DNA of 64,000 bases, taken from assembly GCA_946800325.1 (NCBI GenBank), contig OX326958.1, positions 13,792,992 to 13,856,991 on the forward strand, given 5' to 3'. A model generated the notes under the pieces. It made no database searches. It was not told the DNA's origin and saw nothing but the letters and a program-made list of their open reading frames with translations. This document shows, in pieces, positions 26,966-38,600 of the stretch. The stretch comes from Luzula sylvatica (taxonomy: Eukaryota > Streptophyta > Magnoliopsida > Poales > Juncaceae). Position 1 is the stretch's first letter. Every line of letters starts with the position of its first letter. The position numbers and the translations under genes are program-made.

Positions 26966-29900
26966 TTAGTCTCTCGAGTTATCTGTCATATAATCCTGAA
27001 ACAAATAAAAAATATAAATGTCAACACAGAATTTGCATGCCGGTCTACAAAACAAGCATCAAATTAGAGATATTTCATATTGAAATTCAGATTTCGACGT
27101 ACTGGCATCGAAGTCTGGCTTGCGGCGGTAACACGCTCCAAGTTACTACATTGCTTACTTTCTTCGCCAAAAGCCCTGAGTCTTTTAAGTTCCGGTAAAA
27201 TGACCGTGCCCAAATCCGGTCTATCTTTTCTCCTTAACTCCGAGCATTTTAATGCCAATTTCGCAAAACACTCTGCTTCCTCCAGTGGCCAGTCAGGCAC
27301 GGACGGGTCGAGCAAATCTTTGAACGTGCCATTCTCGATTCCTCTCTCCACATGGTGTGTAAGTCCCATTGGTTGTCGACCCGTTATTATTTGAAGGAGA
27401 AGAATGCCAAACGAATATACGTCCGATTTTGTTCCCAACATACCTAATTCCGTTTTTACAAGTTTGATTAACTGATTTATATATTTTTTTTGTATTTATA
27501 TGAATGTATCCTTTATATATACCTGTTTTCTGATATTCGGGATCGATATAGCAAAATGTGCCAGCAGTTGAAGTCATACGATATTGAGTCACGGTATCGG
27601 CCACCGATGGCGGTACCAATCTAGCGAGACCCACATCTGATATTTTGCTAACATAATTCGCATCGAGAAGAATATTACCCGGTTTGAGGTCACGGTGAAC
27701 AAGCGGTTCAGGTTTCGTTTGGTGGAGAAAAAGCAAAGCGGTTCCTACATATAAAAAGGTATAATGTAATAATATGATTTAAGAATAAAATTTTACATTA
27801 TAATGCTAAAAGGATAAAGAAATATAGCGTACCAATCTCCGCTGCGATACGGAACCGCGATTGCCACGAGAGTGGCGGCCTATCGCCTCGTTTGAACAGA
27901 CAATCGTCTAAACTGCCGTTCGCCATGAGCTCATACACCAAACATCCGTATTCGGGACATGCGCCAAGTAGAAGCACCATATTTGGGTGTCTAATACAAC
28001 TCAATATCTCAACCTATACACAAAATTTCGAAGTTAAAAACCTTTCAAATATGTATTCATGTACAAAAAAATATGTGTATTTATTTTTGCTTAAAGTACC
28101 TCTTGTTGGAATTGGGATCGGCCTTGGGCTGCATCAGGCCTTAGAACTTTAACGGCAACGGGTGTATGATCGAGATAACACTGGAAAACCGGCCCGTACC
28201 CGCCTTCCCCAACTTTTCTATTCTCTGCAAATTTTTCGGTGGCCTCTTCTATCTCTTCAATGGTGTACTTTCTGTACTTTACATCTGCGCGGTCCAAGTT
28301 CATCATTGCTTTCTTACTCTCCTCCACTTCCTGCATACAAAATAAGTTATTAATCTAATAAATCATCGTTCTCTTAATTCTTATGAAAATTGCAAAAAAG
28401 TCTCTAAATCATTGAACATCGCAAAAAATTCCTCCATTCTTAAGAGAATTACAAAAATGTCCCCCTTTAAGTTACAATGTTGGCGATGATAAATTTGTTT
28501 CGTACCAGCATTGCTGCTCTCCTTTCTGCATTGATTCTCTTCTGTGCCTCGAGTTCTGCGATCATTTTGGAGGCTTCAGCAGCTTCCATGGCGGCATTGC
28601 ATTTCGCGCGCTCTCTATTTGCCATTTCGTATGCGGCTTCTTCAGCCAACTTGGCCTCCACCATTTTCTGCTCCTCCTCGGATTTCCATTGGTATAGATC
28701 CTTTGCCTACAATAATATTACATAACTTTTCAGAACCTCCTAATTTTGTTTTAATATTTTAGAAAAATATATGACTTTTGAAGTTACCTCCTGTTTAGCC
28801 ACAAGCGCCTCTTTGCATGCAGTCTGGTACATTTTCATCGTTTGTTTGAGTTCTGACCGTAACCTACTCATTTCAGCTTCTACGTCGTCCTATTAAAGAC
28901 AATAATCCATATTTTAATTTCAAAATCATGCGTTTAACTTGGATAGAAACCCAAAATTCATTTTAATTTTAAAAGAAATCATAAATTGATCTTAGATTTG
29001 TACGTTTGAAGACAAAGTAAAGCTAGTGGAAGCTGAGTCTGTAAACATGGCATTACTGTTGATGGAACTGCGCGATGGCGAAAAACCGAAATCATAGCTA
29101 TCATTCGAGATAGAAATTCTTTGCAAACCACCATCCATGCTCGGTCTTGCACTATCATTCGAGATAGAAATTCTTTGAAAGCCACCATCCATGCTCGATC
29201 TTGCAGTATCATTCGAGACAAAAGAAATTCTTTGAAAACCACCGTCCATGCTCGATCTTGCATTACTAACAAAAGATACATCACTGTGATCTTGATATCC
29301 CGCCATTGGTTTTGCTTGATATCTCGGTGCTCCTGGTCTTGTAAATGGGGACCTGATTTGATTATATAAATGTAAGTTCATTTGGTACTCCTGGTCTCGT
29401 ACCAAATTTGAATAAATGTCGAAATTTTGGAAATTCATTCTTGTGATTTTTACCTGATCATTTCCCCTCTCTCCAAATTATAATTCCGAGCCTCTCTCAC
29501 TTGTTCACCTAATCATCGAAAAAAGCATATCATAAATATTGAAGATACAACAATACAACTCTTTCATTTATCTTTTGAAATACTGAAATTATGTACCTCT
29601 GATTGCATTGAAAACTTGTTGTTCGATTATATCTTGCTTCAAGCTGGTTTGGTGTTCAATCTTTGCTCGGAGAGGCGACTCGGTCGGTGCATCTCTTACG
29701 GCCACACGCGAAGTCGAAACCTTGTTCTTCGCAATCACATACACAGAGCAGAAATCTGGCGTAGATCTCACCACAGTCGTTGGCACATCTCCACCTTTAA
29801 ACCTAACAAAACATCGATGATTTTCGAGTTAGAAACGGGGCAATTTCATGTGTACCTTAATAAGAAATATATATATACCTTAATATGCCTCGAGCCGGAG

Positions 29901-30438
29901 CTCCCAAGACTAACTTGCCAATGGCGGCTTCCGATACAAATTCGATAAGGGCTTTGGACACTTCGGTGTCATCTAATATGACATCATAGCAATGTATCTG
30001 AAAAGAAAATGGAAAATTAATTTTACTTTCTAAATTTGATTGGATTATAGGGGAAATCTCACTTACATGTTTTCTTTTGCAGAAAATTCTGAAAGGAACA
30101 AAAATTGCCTTCCCGTCGCCACCTTGATCGTTACCTGCATAAATCATTCCAAAAATGAGAAAATGTTATCAGTCACAAAAGATTTTAATTTGTGAAGAAC
30201 TGGTTTTAAATGCATTATTTGAATTTCACCAAACCGATTCAACAAAAATGAAATTTAAAAGAACACAAAGAAGAACAAAAGACTTACCGTTCTTGTGAGT
30301 ATTGACATGAACGAGGATTAAGGTCTGTCCTTTAGAGGTGAGATTGTCCAAAGCCCACTTGAGAGCATTTTGGCTTCCTTTATCATTATCAATGGCGACG
30401 GCCACGAGAGGCAAACCGCCGTCCTCTTTGGCCCCCAT
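26966..30438 (-). CDS. Receptor-like cytoplasmic kinase with N-terminal USP domain, copy A (751 aa, 13 exons)
   Basis: Exons in order: 30288-30438, 30067-30134, 29879-29997, 29597-29802, 29454-29508, 29004-29352, 28788-28889, 28506-28706, 28100-28330, 27833-28013, 27523-27744, 27103-27443, 26966-26995. The N-terminus (LPLVAVAIDNDKGSQNALKWAL..LVHV) is a universal-stress-protein fold. A serine-rich linker follows, then a coiled coil (AKLAEEAAYEMANRERAKCNAA), then a kinase domain with GEGGYGPV, VAVKVL, HRDLKPGN, SDVGLARL (DVG in place of DFG, which I recall as usual in this family) and GTFCYIDPEY. This is the domain order of subfamily IX kinases; the C-terminal U-box of PUB relatives is absent. 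Reading through exon 12 would give ..MPVRRNLNFNMKYL instead; I prefer the 30-bp last exon because copy B conserves it. Exon 6 has three tandem copies of an SSMDGG(F/L)QRIS unit. Confidence 0.88.
29100..29270 (-). repeat. In-frame coding minisatellite in kinase copy A exon 6
   Basis: Three tandem units of 18-19 codons, each with AR(S/P)SMDGG(F/L)QRIS.(S)ND. The paralogue at 37566-37803 has a single unit. The 111-bp size difference between the two exons equals exactly two units, so expansion preserved the frame. Confidence 0.8.
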
Positions 30439-31449
30439 TTTCAAATTATTCGTCTTTGCTTTTTTACTTATCTTTTTCTCTCTCTTCTCAAAGTCTTAAT
30501 TTTATAAAAGGCGCGTACCTTACGTGTATTATATATGCATGTATTATACAGCTGTAATATGTATTTGTAATATGTATTTGGATGCCGAATAGGCTACATT
30601 CGTTTAACTAAAATTGATTTAGTGTGTTGCTTGCATAATAGGTGCATACTCCATTGATAGGTTAGATAACAAATTTTTTTGGAACCAATATGTATTCTTT
30701 ATTTAATTGAATTTTAGAGTCTATCACAATTGTTTTTTTGTTTCTAACATCTTTGATTTATTCCTACGCACGCAATCTTTTTGTTTGTACTTTATGTAAA
30801 AATTAAAGTCAAATGTCACTTTTTAACGGTGTAAAGGTTGTAACCAAGTCAAGTTCCAGCTAGCTATGTCTAATTTTAGCTCGGATCGAACTCACTCAGC
30901 TCGTTTATTATTGATGTTTGAGTTCGAAATTAGAGCTTAATTTTGGATCATTTTGAATCGAACTAGCTTGGTTGGACTCGTAGCTCGATTACCAAAATAA
31001 ATTGAATTGAACTAATTTTTTTTTTTTTAAATAGTTAATGACAAAATTAAAAACCCGATATATAATATTTGACAATCCAAACACAAAATATAACAAAATT
31101 TATCAAACATCCGAAGAAAAACAATATATATATCAATATTTTAAATTGCGATATTGAGGTCCGTTGCAGTCGAGTTTTTTTTGCAACAGATTGCGATTGC
31201 GGGCCCTAATCTCACAAGAACAACGCTTGAACGAGCAAATTGCCTCATAATCATCGTTTGCGTTTCTCTCGACTTGAAACCCTTACCCTAGTCCATCTCT
31301 CTTTGTTCTCTCTGTCTAATAGTCCCGTCTCATAACCCCAGGCCACTGGACCCGATTAATAGGGTTCGGTCTATGGACCCGGCTCATCGAGCACAGTCTA
31401 TGGACCCAGGTCATCTCACTCTGGTGCACCAGCCAGCAGGCCAAGCCCA
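30439..31449. other. Upstream region of kinase copy A
   Basis: Promoter side of copy A followed by repeats. Near 31134-31215 there is a left-end fragment of the CAATRTTTTAAATTGCG MITE (compare 18277). No gene seen. Confidence 0.5.
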
Positions 31450-31798
31450 ATTGACTCTCTTCTCCACTCTACGAGCTCATGAAAACTTGTACAAACCTCT
31501 TTGTGAAGCTATTGCGACCCAACTTTTTTGAAATTCACGAGGTGGTAAATCTAACCGAGGTGGCTCTGCTGGCAAAGACAAAAATCGTTTCGGTTCTTCA
31601 ATTGATTCCCGTTCATCTCGTCCTTGCAAGTATTGCAATCGACAAAATCATGATATTAAACATTGTTGGGAACTTCAAAAGTTACTCAGCTCTCCCAACG
31701 AGCCTCAAGTGAATATGGTTGAACGAAATTCTCCAGCCTCCTCGGATGGATGGTTTCTCGATTCCGGTGTTATTCACAATGTCACATCCAATCTCATC

Positions 31799-32245
31799 TA
31801 GGGGTGGGCAAATGGTTTGGTTTATTTGGGAACCGAACCGAACCGATCGAATTCGATTTAATCGGTTCGGTTTTTCGATTTATTTGGTTCGGTTCAGTTC
31901 AAAAATTGATATCGTTCGGTTTATTCAGTTCGGTTCGGTTTTGGTATTTCCAGAACCGATTAAACCGAACCGACCGATTAACACTATTTTTTATTTTTTT
32001 ATTATGTTCATTTAAAAAATATTAAAATTTAATACTGTAAAATAAAAATAACGATAAATATATATTTTATATGATCTATTTTTATAATTTTTACTAAATA
32101 CCACTTGAATCTTATCATTATAAAACTTCTAATTCGGTTCAACCGAATAAACTAAATAAGAAATTCGGTTTATTCGGTTCGGTATAATTCGGTTTGCTCT
32201 TATTTGGTTCGGATCGGTTCGGTTCAACCGAATGCCCACCCCCTA
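31799..32245. mobile_element. MITE (ttcggttcggt type) inside the Copia remnant
   Basis: Ends TAGGGGTGGGCAAATGG and TGCCCACCCCCTA. Flanks ATCTCATC (31791-31798) and ATCTCAAC (32246-32253) form an 8-bp target duplication with one change, the hAT length. The interior has inverted cggttcggttta arms. Related to the element at 11636. Confidence 0.75.
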
Positions 32246-33149
32246 ATCTCAACTCTCTACCAAATTATTCTCCTTATCAAGATAATGATTAAATTAAAGT
32301 TGGCAATGGTGTTAGTTTGATTATCCTATCCAACACGTTGGTACTCGTCTCCTCAAAACCAAACACCAAATGCTCGTGCTAAAAGAAGTTCTTCACGTCA
32401 CAAAAATCATCAAGAATCTCATTAGTATATCCCAGTTCTCTAAATATAATACTATCTTTTTAGAACATAACCATAATTTGTGTCTCGTTGAGGAAAAAGT
32501 TTTGTGATGTAAAATTTTTTTAGGGAGAGATTTGATTAATTTTTTTTTTAAGATGTAACTCGAATTTAATCACGTTTCGTGATGCATGTGTAATGGAAAA
32601 AGGTTACAAATTACCTTTTCCTTTATCCTCTTCCCGTTCTTCTTCTCCTCTTGAACTTGTTTATTCGGATGCTTTGGGACCTACCAAGGTTCCCTCTAAC
32701 TCCGGATCTCGTTATTTTATCAATTTTAAGGATGATTTCACTCGATACACTTGGATCTACTTTCTTCGCTCTAAAGATCAAGTGATATCTATGTTTGCTC
32801 TCTTCAAGAAACGAGTCGAAAATTAACTCTCAACCTCAATTAAAAAATTTCAAATCGATGGTGGCACGGATTATCTCCCTTAACTCGCCTCCATTCGGAG
32901 ATCACCTTTATGAAGTCTTGCCCGCACACACAACGGACTATTTGAACATAAGCATCGTCACATCATCGAGCTCTCCCTCTCCACAATGTCTCAAGATTCG
33001 ATCCATATTTCTTTTTGGAATGATATATCTTATAATGTTGTTTATTTAACTACCCAGATTCCAAACAAACACTCCACCACTTCTCCATATGAGTTACTAT
33101 TCCACAAATTACCCGATTATGTTACGTGTTCTTGATTGTCTTTATTTTC

Positions 33150-33390
33150 CTTATACCAAGCTATATAACAAACACAAGCTAGAGTATTGATCTCTTGTGT
33201 ATTGTTGAGTTATGAACTTTATCATAAAGGCTATAAAATGCCTCTGCTTGTGTTTGTTATATAGCTTCCAACCAAACTCTTCTGATTCATTGAAGATCAC
33301 ATGGCGACCAATCAAATCTCTATTAGTCGCCATGTGATTTTCAATGAGACGTACTTTCCTTTCGCCTTCCAACCAAACTCTTCTGATTCA
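33150..33390. repeat. Complex inverted and direct repeats in the Copia remnant
   Basis: ctatataacaaacacaagc (near 33161) recurs inverted as gcttgtgtttgttatatag (near 33247). TCACATGGCGAC near 33297 recurs inverted as GTCGCCATGTGA near 33328. TTCCAACCAAACTCTTCTGAT occurs directly at about 33267 and 33368. Together they look like a template-switch rearrangement rather than independent insertions. Confidence 0.7.
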
Positions 33391-33868
33391 TCTACTCTCA
33401 CTTCCACTCATGCTACTTTGAATTTTCTTGATGATACTGCCGGCCACATTCCTCCTCCTCCTCCTATTGAGTCACTGCCTCCACTTACCCCGCCACCTCC
33501 TCTTGGGCCACTATGCCGAGGCTCCCTCCAATCATTATGTTACCTCCTCTCATCCTATGACGACGAGATCTCGCGACAACACACGGTGTCCCCACCACTT
33601 CGATAAATCATGAGGTATATGCCTCTACAAAACATCCTATTTCCACTTTTCTCGATGAATTTGAACCACCATGCTTTATCGATGTCCAAAATTATCCAAA
33701 GTGGCGTCTCGCAATGCAAGATGAAATCAAAACTCTTCTTCAAAACAAAACATGAATTCTTGTCCCCTCCACTTCTCGCCAAAATCCTATCGGATGCAAA
33801 TGGGTCTTCGAAATCAAGATAAATTCCGATGGTACAATTCACAACACAAATCTCACCTCGTCGCCAAG

Positions 33869-34531
33869 TAGGGATGTCAATGGGTCGGGGAAAATCCGAA
33901 CCCGAACGGGTAAAACCCGAACCCGAACGGGTAAAACCCGAACGGGGCGGGTATTATCCGAAAAATAATACCCGCGGGTCGGGTATTACCCGAAAACAAA
34001 ATACCCGGTCCGGGTTCGGGGCGGGTTCGGGCGGAGTACTACCCGCCCCGCGGGTAACCCGAACCCGTACCCGAAAATTACCCGAAAATTACATTACAAA
34101 TTAACCCTCATAATGTTGGATCTTTATGTATTTTAAATTATTGTTAGATTGTTTTAGACAATTATTAATACCTTGACTATTTTAATATTTTCTATTTTGG
34201 TTATATTGAGCAATTTCTTCTAAAAAATCAATTTTCTTTATACGGTCGTGTAATTGTGTCATGTAATTGTTTGTCATGTAAATATGTAATTGATTTTAAT
34301 TAGTGTAATGATTGTAATTGTTTAAATAAAAAAAGAATATTCACCCTAAAAAAGTAAAATTTTTTTTTTCCGGGTAACGGGTAATACCCGCGGGTGGAAA
34401 ATTACCTGCGGGTTCGGGTACAGTTTTTTACCCGCGGGTATTTTGGATTCGGGTTCGGGTAATACCCGAAATTTCGGGTTCGGGTATGGGGAAGGCTTAC
34501 CCGAACCCGACCCGCCCCGTTGACATCCCTA
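33869..34531. mobile_element. MITE (cgggtaccc type) with perfect 8-bp target duplication
   Basis: Begins TAGGGATGTCAATGG and ends CGTTGACATCCCTA. TCGCCAAG flanks both sides (33861-33868 and 34532-34539). Removing it rejoins the Copia RT reading ..TLVAK to GYHHEEDIDY, so the insertion post-dates the retrotransposon. A truncated relative is at 11140-11306. Confidence 0.85.
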
Positions 34532-35110
34532 TCGCCAAGGGCTATCATCATGAAGAGGATATCGACTATTCCAAAATCTTTAGTCGGTTATTAAACCGAC
34601 TATTATTCGCGTTATTCTATTTATAGCTTTCTCATAAAGATGGTCCATTCAACACCTAGATGTCAACAATACCTTCTTAAGTGGTGATCTTGAGGAAATA
34701 TTGTCACTCCTCCTTTACGTTGATGACATTCTTATTACCGGAAACTCCACCTCCGCCATTCAGACTCTTATCCTTCAATTCGACTCAAAATGTTCTCTCA
34801 AGGCATTGAGGCACGCACCAACTCACACTGTATTCATCTCTCCCAAACTCAATATCCTCAACTTACTTCAAAGGGTTTAAATGAATTATGCAAAACCATG
34901 TGCCACTACCATTACTGTGGGCAACTTTCTCAAACTCAAGGTGATCCCATGCTTGACCCAACTCAAATAATTGTTGGTGCTCTTCAATATGTCACGATTA
35001 CTCGCCCCGGAATTTCTTTTGCGGTAAATAAAGTCTCACAATTCATGTATTTTCCCATCGAAATTCATTGGACGGCGGTATACCAGATACCTCGAGTACC
35101 GTCTTGAAAA

Positions 35111-35686
35111 CACTCCTAATAGTATTACAATATAATCTCTTAGTTTTGAGTGACTGAGAGGTGATTTTTATAGATCACACATATATTAGACAAATTATGA
35201 TAATACACATAGTTTTGACTTGAAATGGATATTTCATTACTCATATAATCATATACTAACAAGCTTGGAGTACACAAACAAGAAAAAAAAGAGGATTAAT
35301 CAAAAATAAAAGTTTCGCCTTCTTTTTAGTAGTAAAAAGAATAAACCTTAAAATAAGATATTAAAATATAACAAAAGTAAAAGCAAAGCTCTCATTATAT
35401 CCATAACCATTTTCGACTTGATACAACAAATACAAAATACTAGGTCAATTTGCGGCGTAGATTATCCAGACGATCTAAAAACCTGAAAAAAAAAAATTCA
35501 AAATATTAATTGTTTTTTCTTTTGATAAAATTTAGTGCTCTGTGTTTTCAAAATCTTAATTAGTAACAAACGTTTATCCGTGAAATATTACAATATTATT
35601 CACCTTAAGAAGATCGAATACTAAATAAGTCCTCTTTTTTTTCAATACGCTTCTAATTAGCTTCTCGAGTTTTTTTTCCGATAAAA
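35111..35686. other. 3' flank of kinase copy B
   Basis: Similar in order and content to 26640-26960 downstream of copy A, so it was part of the duplicated unit. It probably holds the 3' untranslated region; no separate gene. Confidence 0.5.
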
Positions 35687-38600
35687 CTAGTCTCTTGAGT
35701 TATCAGTCATATAATCCTGAAAGAAATCAATGGTACAATTATCAAACACCAAATTTGCACGCAAGCATCAAATTCGAGCTATGTTACATATTAAAATTTG
35801 GATTTCAACGTACTGGAATCGAAATCTGCGATGCGACCATGCCGGGAAGAGGCTCCAAATTACGACATTGATTATTTTCATCTCCAAAGGCCCTCAGTCT
35901 CATAAGTTCCGGCAAAACAACGGTGCCCAAATCTGGTCTGTCTTTTCTCCTTAACTCAGCGCATTTTAATGCCAATTTCGCAAAACACTCTGCTTCCTCC
36001 ACTGGCCAGTCTGGCACGGAGGGATCTAGCAAGTCTTTGAACGTGCCTTTCTCGATTCCTCTCTCCACGTGGTGAGTAAGCCCCATTGGTTGTCGACCCG
36101 TTATTATTTGAAGGAGAAGAATGCCAAAAGAATATACGTCTGATTTTGTTCCGAGCATACCTAATTCAATTTTCACAAGTTTGAAAATTGATTAAATGAA
36201 TTTTCTGTATTTATATGAATGTATCTTTTTTTTTATACATACCTGTTTGCTGATATTCGGGATCAATATAGCAAAATGTGCCAGCAGTTGAAGTCATACG
36301 ATATTGAGTCACGGTATCAGCCACCGATGGCGGTACCAATCTAGCGAGACCCACATCTGATATTTTGCTGACGTAATTCTTATCGAGAAGAATATTACCC
36401 GGTTTGAGGTCACGGTGCACGAGCGGTTCTGGTTTCGTCTGGTGGAGAAAAAGTAAAGCGGTACCTAAATATAAAAAAGGCTTCAGATAATCACATAAAT
36501 CAAGTAACAAAATTTTACATTATAATGCTAAACGAGAGAAAGAAAAATAGTGTACCAATCTCAGCTGCGATACGGAACCGGCCTTGCCACGGGATTGGTG
36601 GCCGATCTTCTCGTCTGAACAAACAATCGTCTAAACTGCCGTTCGGCATGAGCTCATACACCAAACACCCGTATTCGGGACATGCGCCAAGTAGAAGCAC
36701 CATATTTGGATGCCTAATACAACTCAATATCTCAACCTATACACAAAATTTCAAAGTTCAAAACTTTTCAAATCTGCATATTTTTGTTTTAAATACCTCT
36801 TGTTGGAATTGGGATCGGCCTTGGGCTGCATCTGGCCGTAGAACTTTAACGGCAACGGGTGTATGATCGAGATAACACTGGTAAACAGGGCCGTATCCGC
36901 CTTCCCCGATTTTTCTATGCTTTGCAAATCCCTCGGTGGCCTCTTCTATCTCTTCAATGGCGTACTTTCTGTATCTGACATCTGTACGGTTCATATTGAG
37001 CAATGCCTTCTTTTTCTCCTCCACTTCCTGCACAAAAAGCGAGTTAATAATTTTATATATCATGGTTCTCTTGATTCTTATGAAAATTGCAAAAATTCTG
37101 TACCCTCATTGCTCTCTTTTCTGCATTGATTCTCTTTTGTGCCTCGAGTTCTGCGATCCTTTTGGAGGCCTCAGCGGCTTCTATGGCGGCATTGCATTTC
37201 GCGCGTTCTCTTTGCACCATTTCATATGCGGCTTCTTCAGCCAATTTAGCCTCCGCTAGTTTCTGGCCCTCCTCATTTTTCCAGTGGTACAGATCCATTG
37301 CCTACAATACAATACATGATTTTTCAGAACCTCCTATTTTTTCTGAATATTTTAGAAAAAAAATCATTACTTTTAAAGTTACCTGTTGTTTGGCCACAAG
37401 TGCCGCTTTGCATGCAGTGCTGTACATATTCATTGTTTGTTTGAGTTCCGACCGTAACCTATTCATTTCGGCTTCCGCATCGTCCTATTAAAGACGAGAA
37501 TTCATATTTTTCATTACATAATCATGCAATTTTAAAAGAAACCATAAATGGATGTCGATTTGTACCGTCGGAGACAACGTATAGCTAGTGGTAGTAGACT
37601 CTGAATACATGGCATTCGTGTTGATGGAACTGCGCGGGGAAAACCCCAACTCGAAACTCTCATTCGAGACGTAAGAAATTCTTTGGAAACCACCGTCCAT
37701 GCTCGATCTTGCATTACTAACAAAAGATACATCACTGTGATCTTGATATCCAGGCATTGGTTTTGATTGTAATCTCGGTGCACCTGGTCTCGAAAATGGA
37801 GACCTGATTTGATCATATAAAATGCAAGTTTATGATGAGCCTGTGTGACAAATTTGAATAAATACCCAGATATAGGAAATTTAGGGTTACCTGATCATTT
37901 CCCCTTTCTCCAAATTATTATTCCGAGCCTCTCTTACTTGTTCGCCTAATCATTGAAACAAGAAGTATATCATAAATCATGAAATGTGAAAAAAAAAAAT
38001 GTCAAAACACAATTTCATTAAACAATTGGCATCGAAGACACTTCATTAAATGAAATATGTATCAAATATTCTTTTTGTTTATCACTTTCTTTGTCTAACA
38101 CATATTATCGACACAAAAAACTGTGTGAGGTTTTTTTGTATAGTAGACAACCATCACCACTCAAACACAAATCCCCCATTTCGATGATATGTGTTAAAGA
38201 AAAAAAAAGCGTTAAAACGAAATTGCGTATAATACTAGCGTGTTCCTCAATTTTCTATCTATATGTGTTTAAATCAGGTTCATTTACTCATTTATGTATT
38301 AAACCGAATTCATTTACTCATTCATATTTTGTTGAAATACATAAATTATATACCTCGGATTGCATTGACAACTTGCTGTTGGGTTATATTTTGCTTCAAA
38401 CTGGTTTGGTGTAGAATCTGTGCACGGAGAGGCGATACAGTTGGTGCTTCTCTTACAGCTTTCCGTAATGATGAAACTTTGCTCTTCGCAATAATATACA
38501 CAGAGCAGAAATCTGGTGCGGATTTCAACACAGTCATCGGTATATCTCCACCCTTAAACCTATCATAACACCAATTCGAGTTAGAAATTGAGTAATTTCA

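Larger units (their letters stand above)
31450..35110 (+). mobile_element. Broken Copia retrotransposon remnant, plus strand
   Basis: Domains appear in Copia order across several frames: a CCHC knuckle (CKYCNRQNHDIKHC near 31630), protease (GWFLDSG near 31748), integrase (ELVYSDALGP and FINFKDDFTRYTW, 32650-32760), the integrase end and ..FVSRHVIF-like segment (near 33320), RT (PKWRLAMQDEIKTL near 33700, then LLLYVDDILITGNS near 34715) and the region before RNase H (VGALQYVTITRPGISFAVN near 34975). It has many frameshifts, no LTRs, two inserted MITEs (31799-32245 and 33869-34531) and a fold-back rearrangement at 33150-33390. It separates the two kinase copies. Confidence 0.85.

Noticed and set aside
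27064..27102. C-terminal extension NLNFNMKYL of kinase copy A as the true end
   Set aside because: Copy B has a TGA at the start of this stretch, while the alternative 30-bp exon is conserved with only silent changes.
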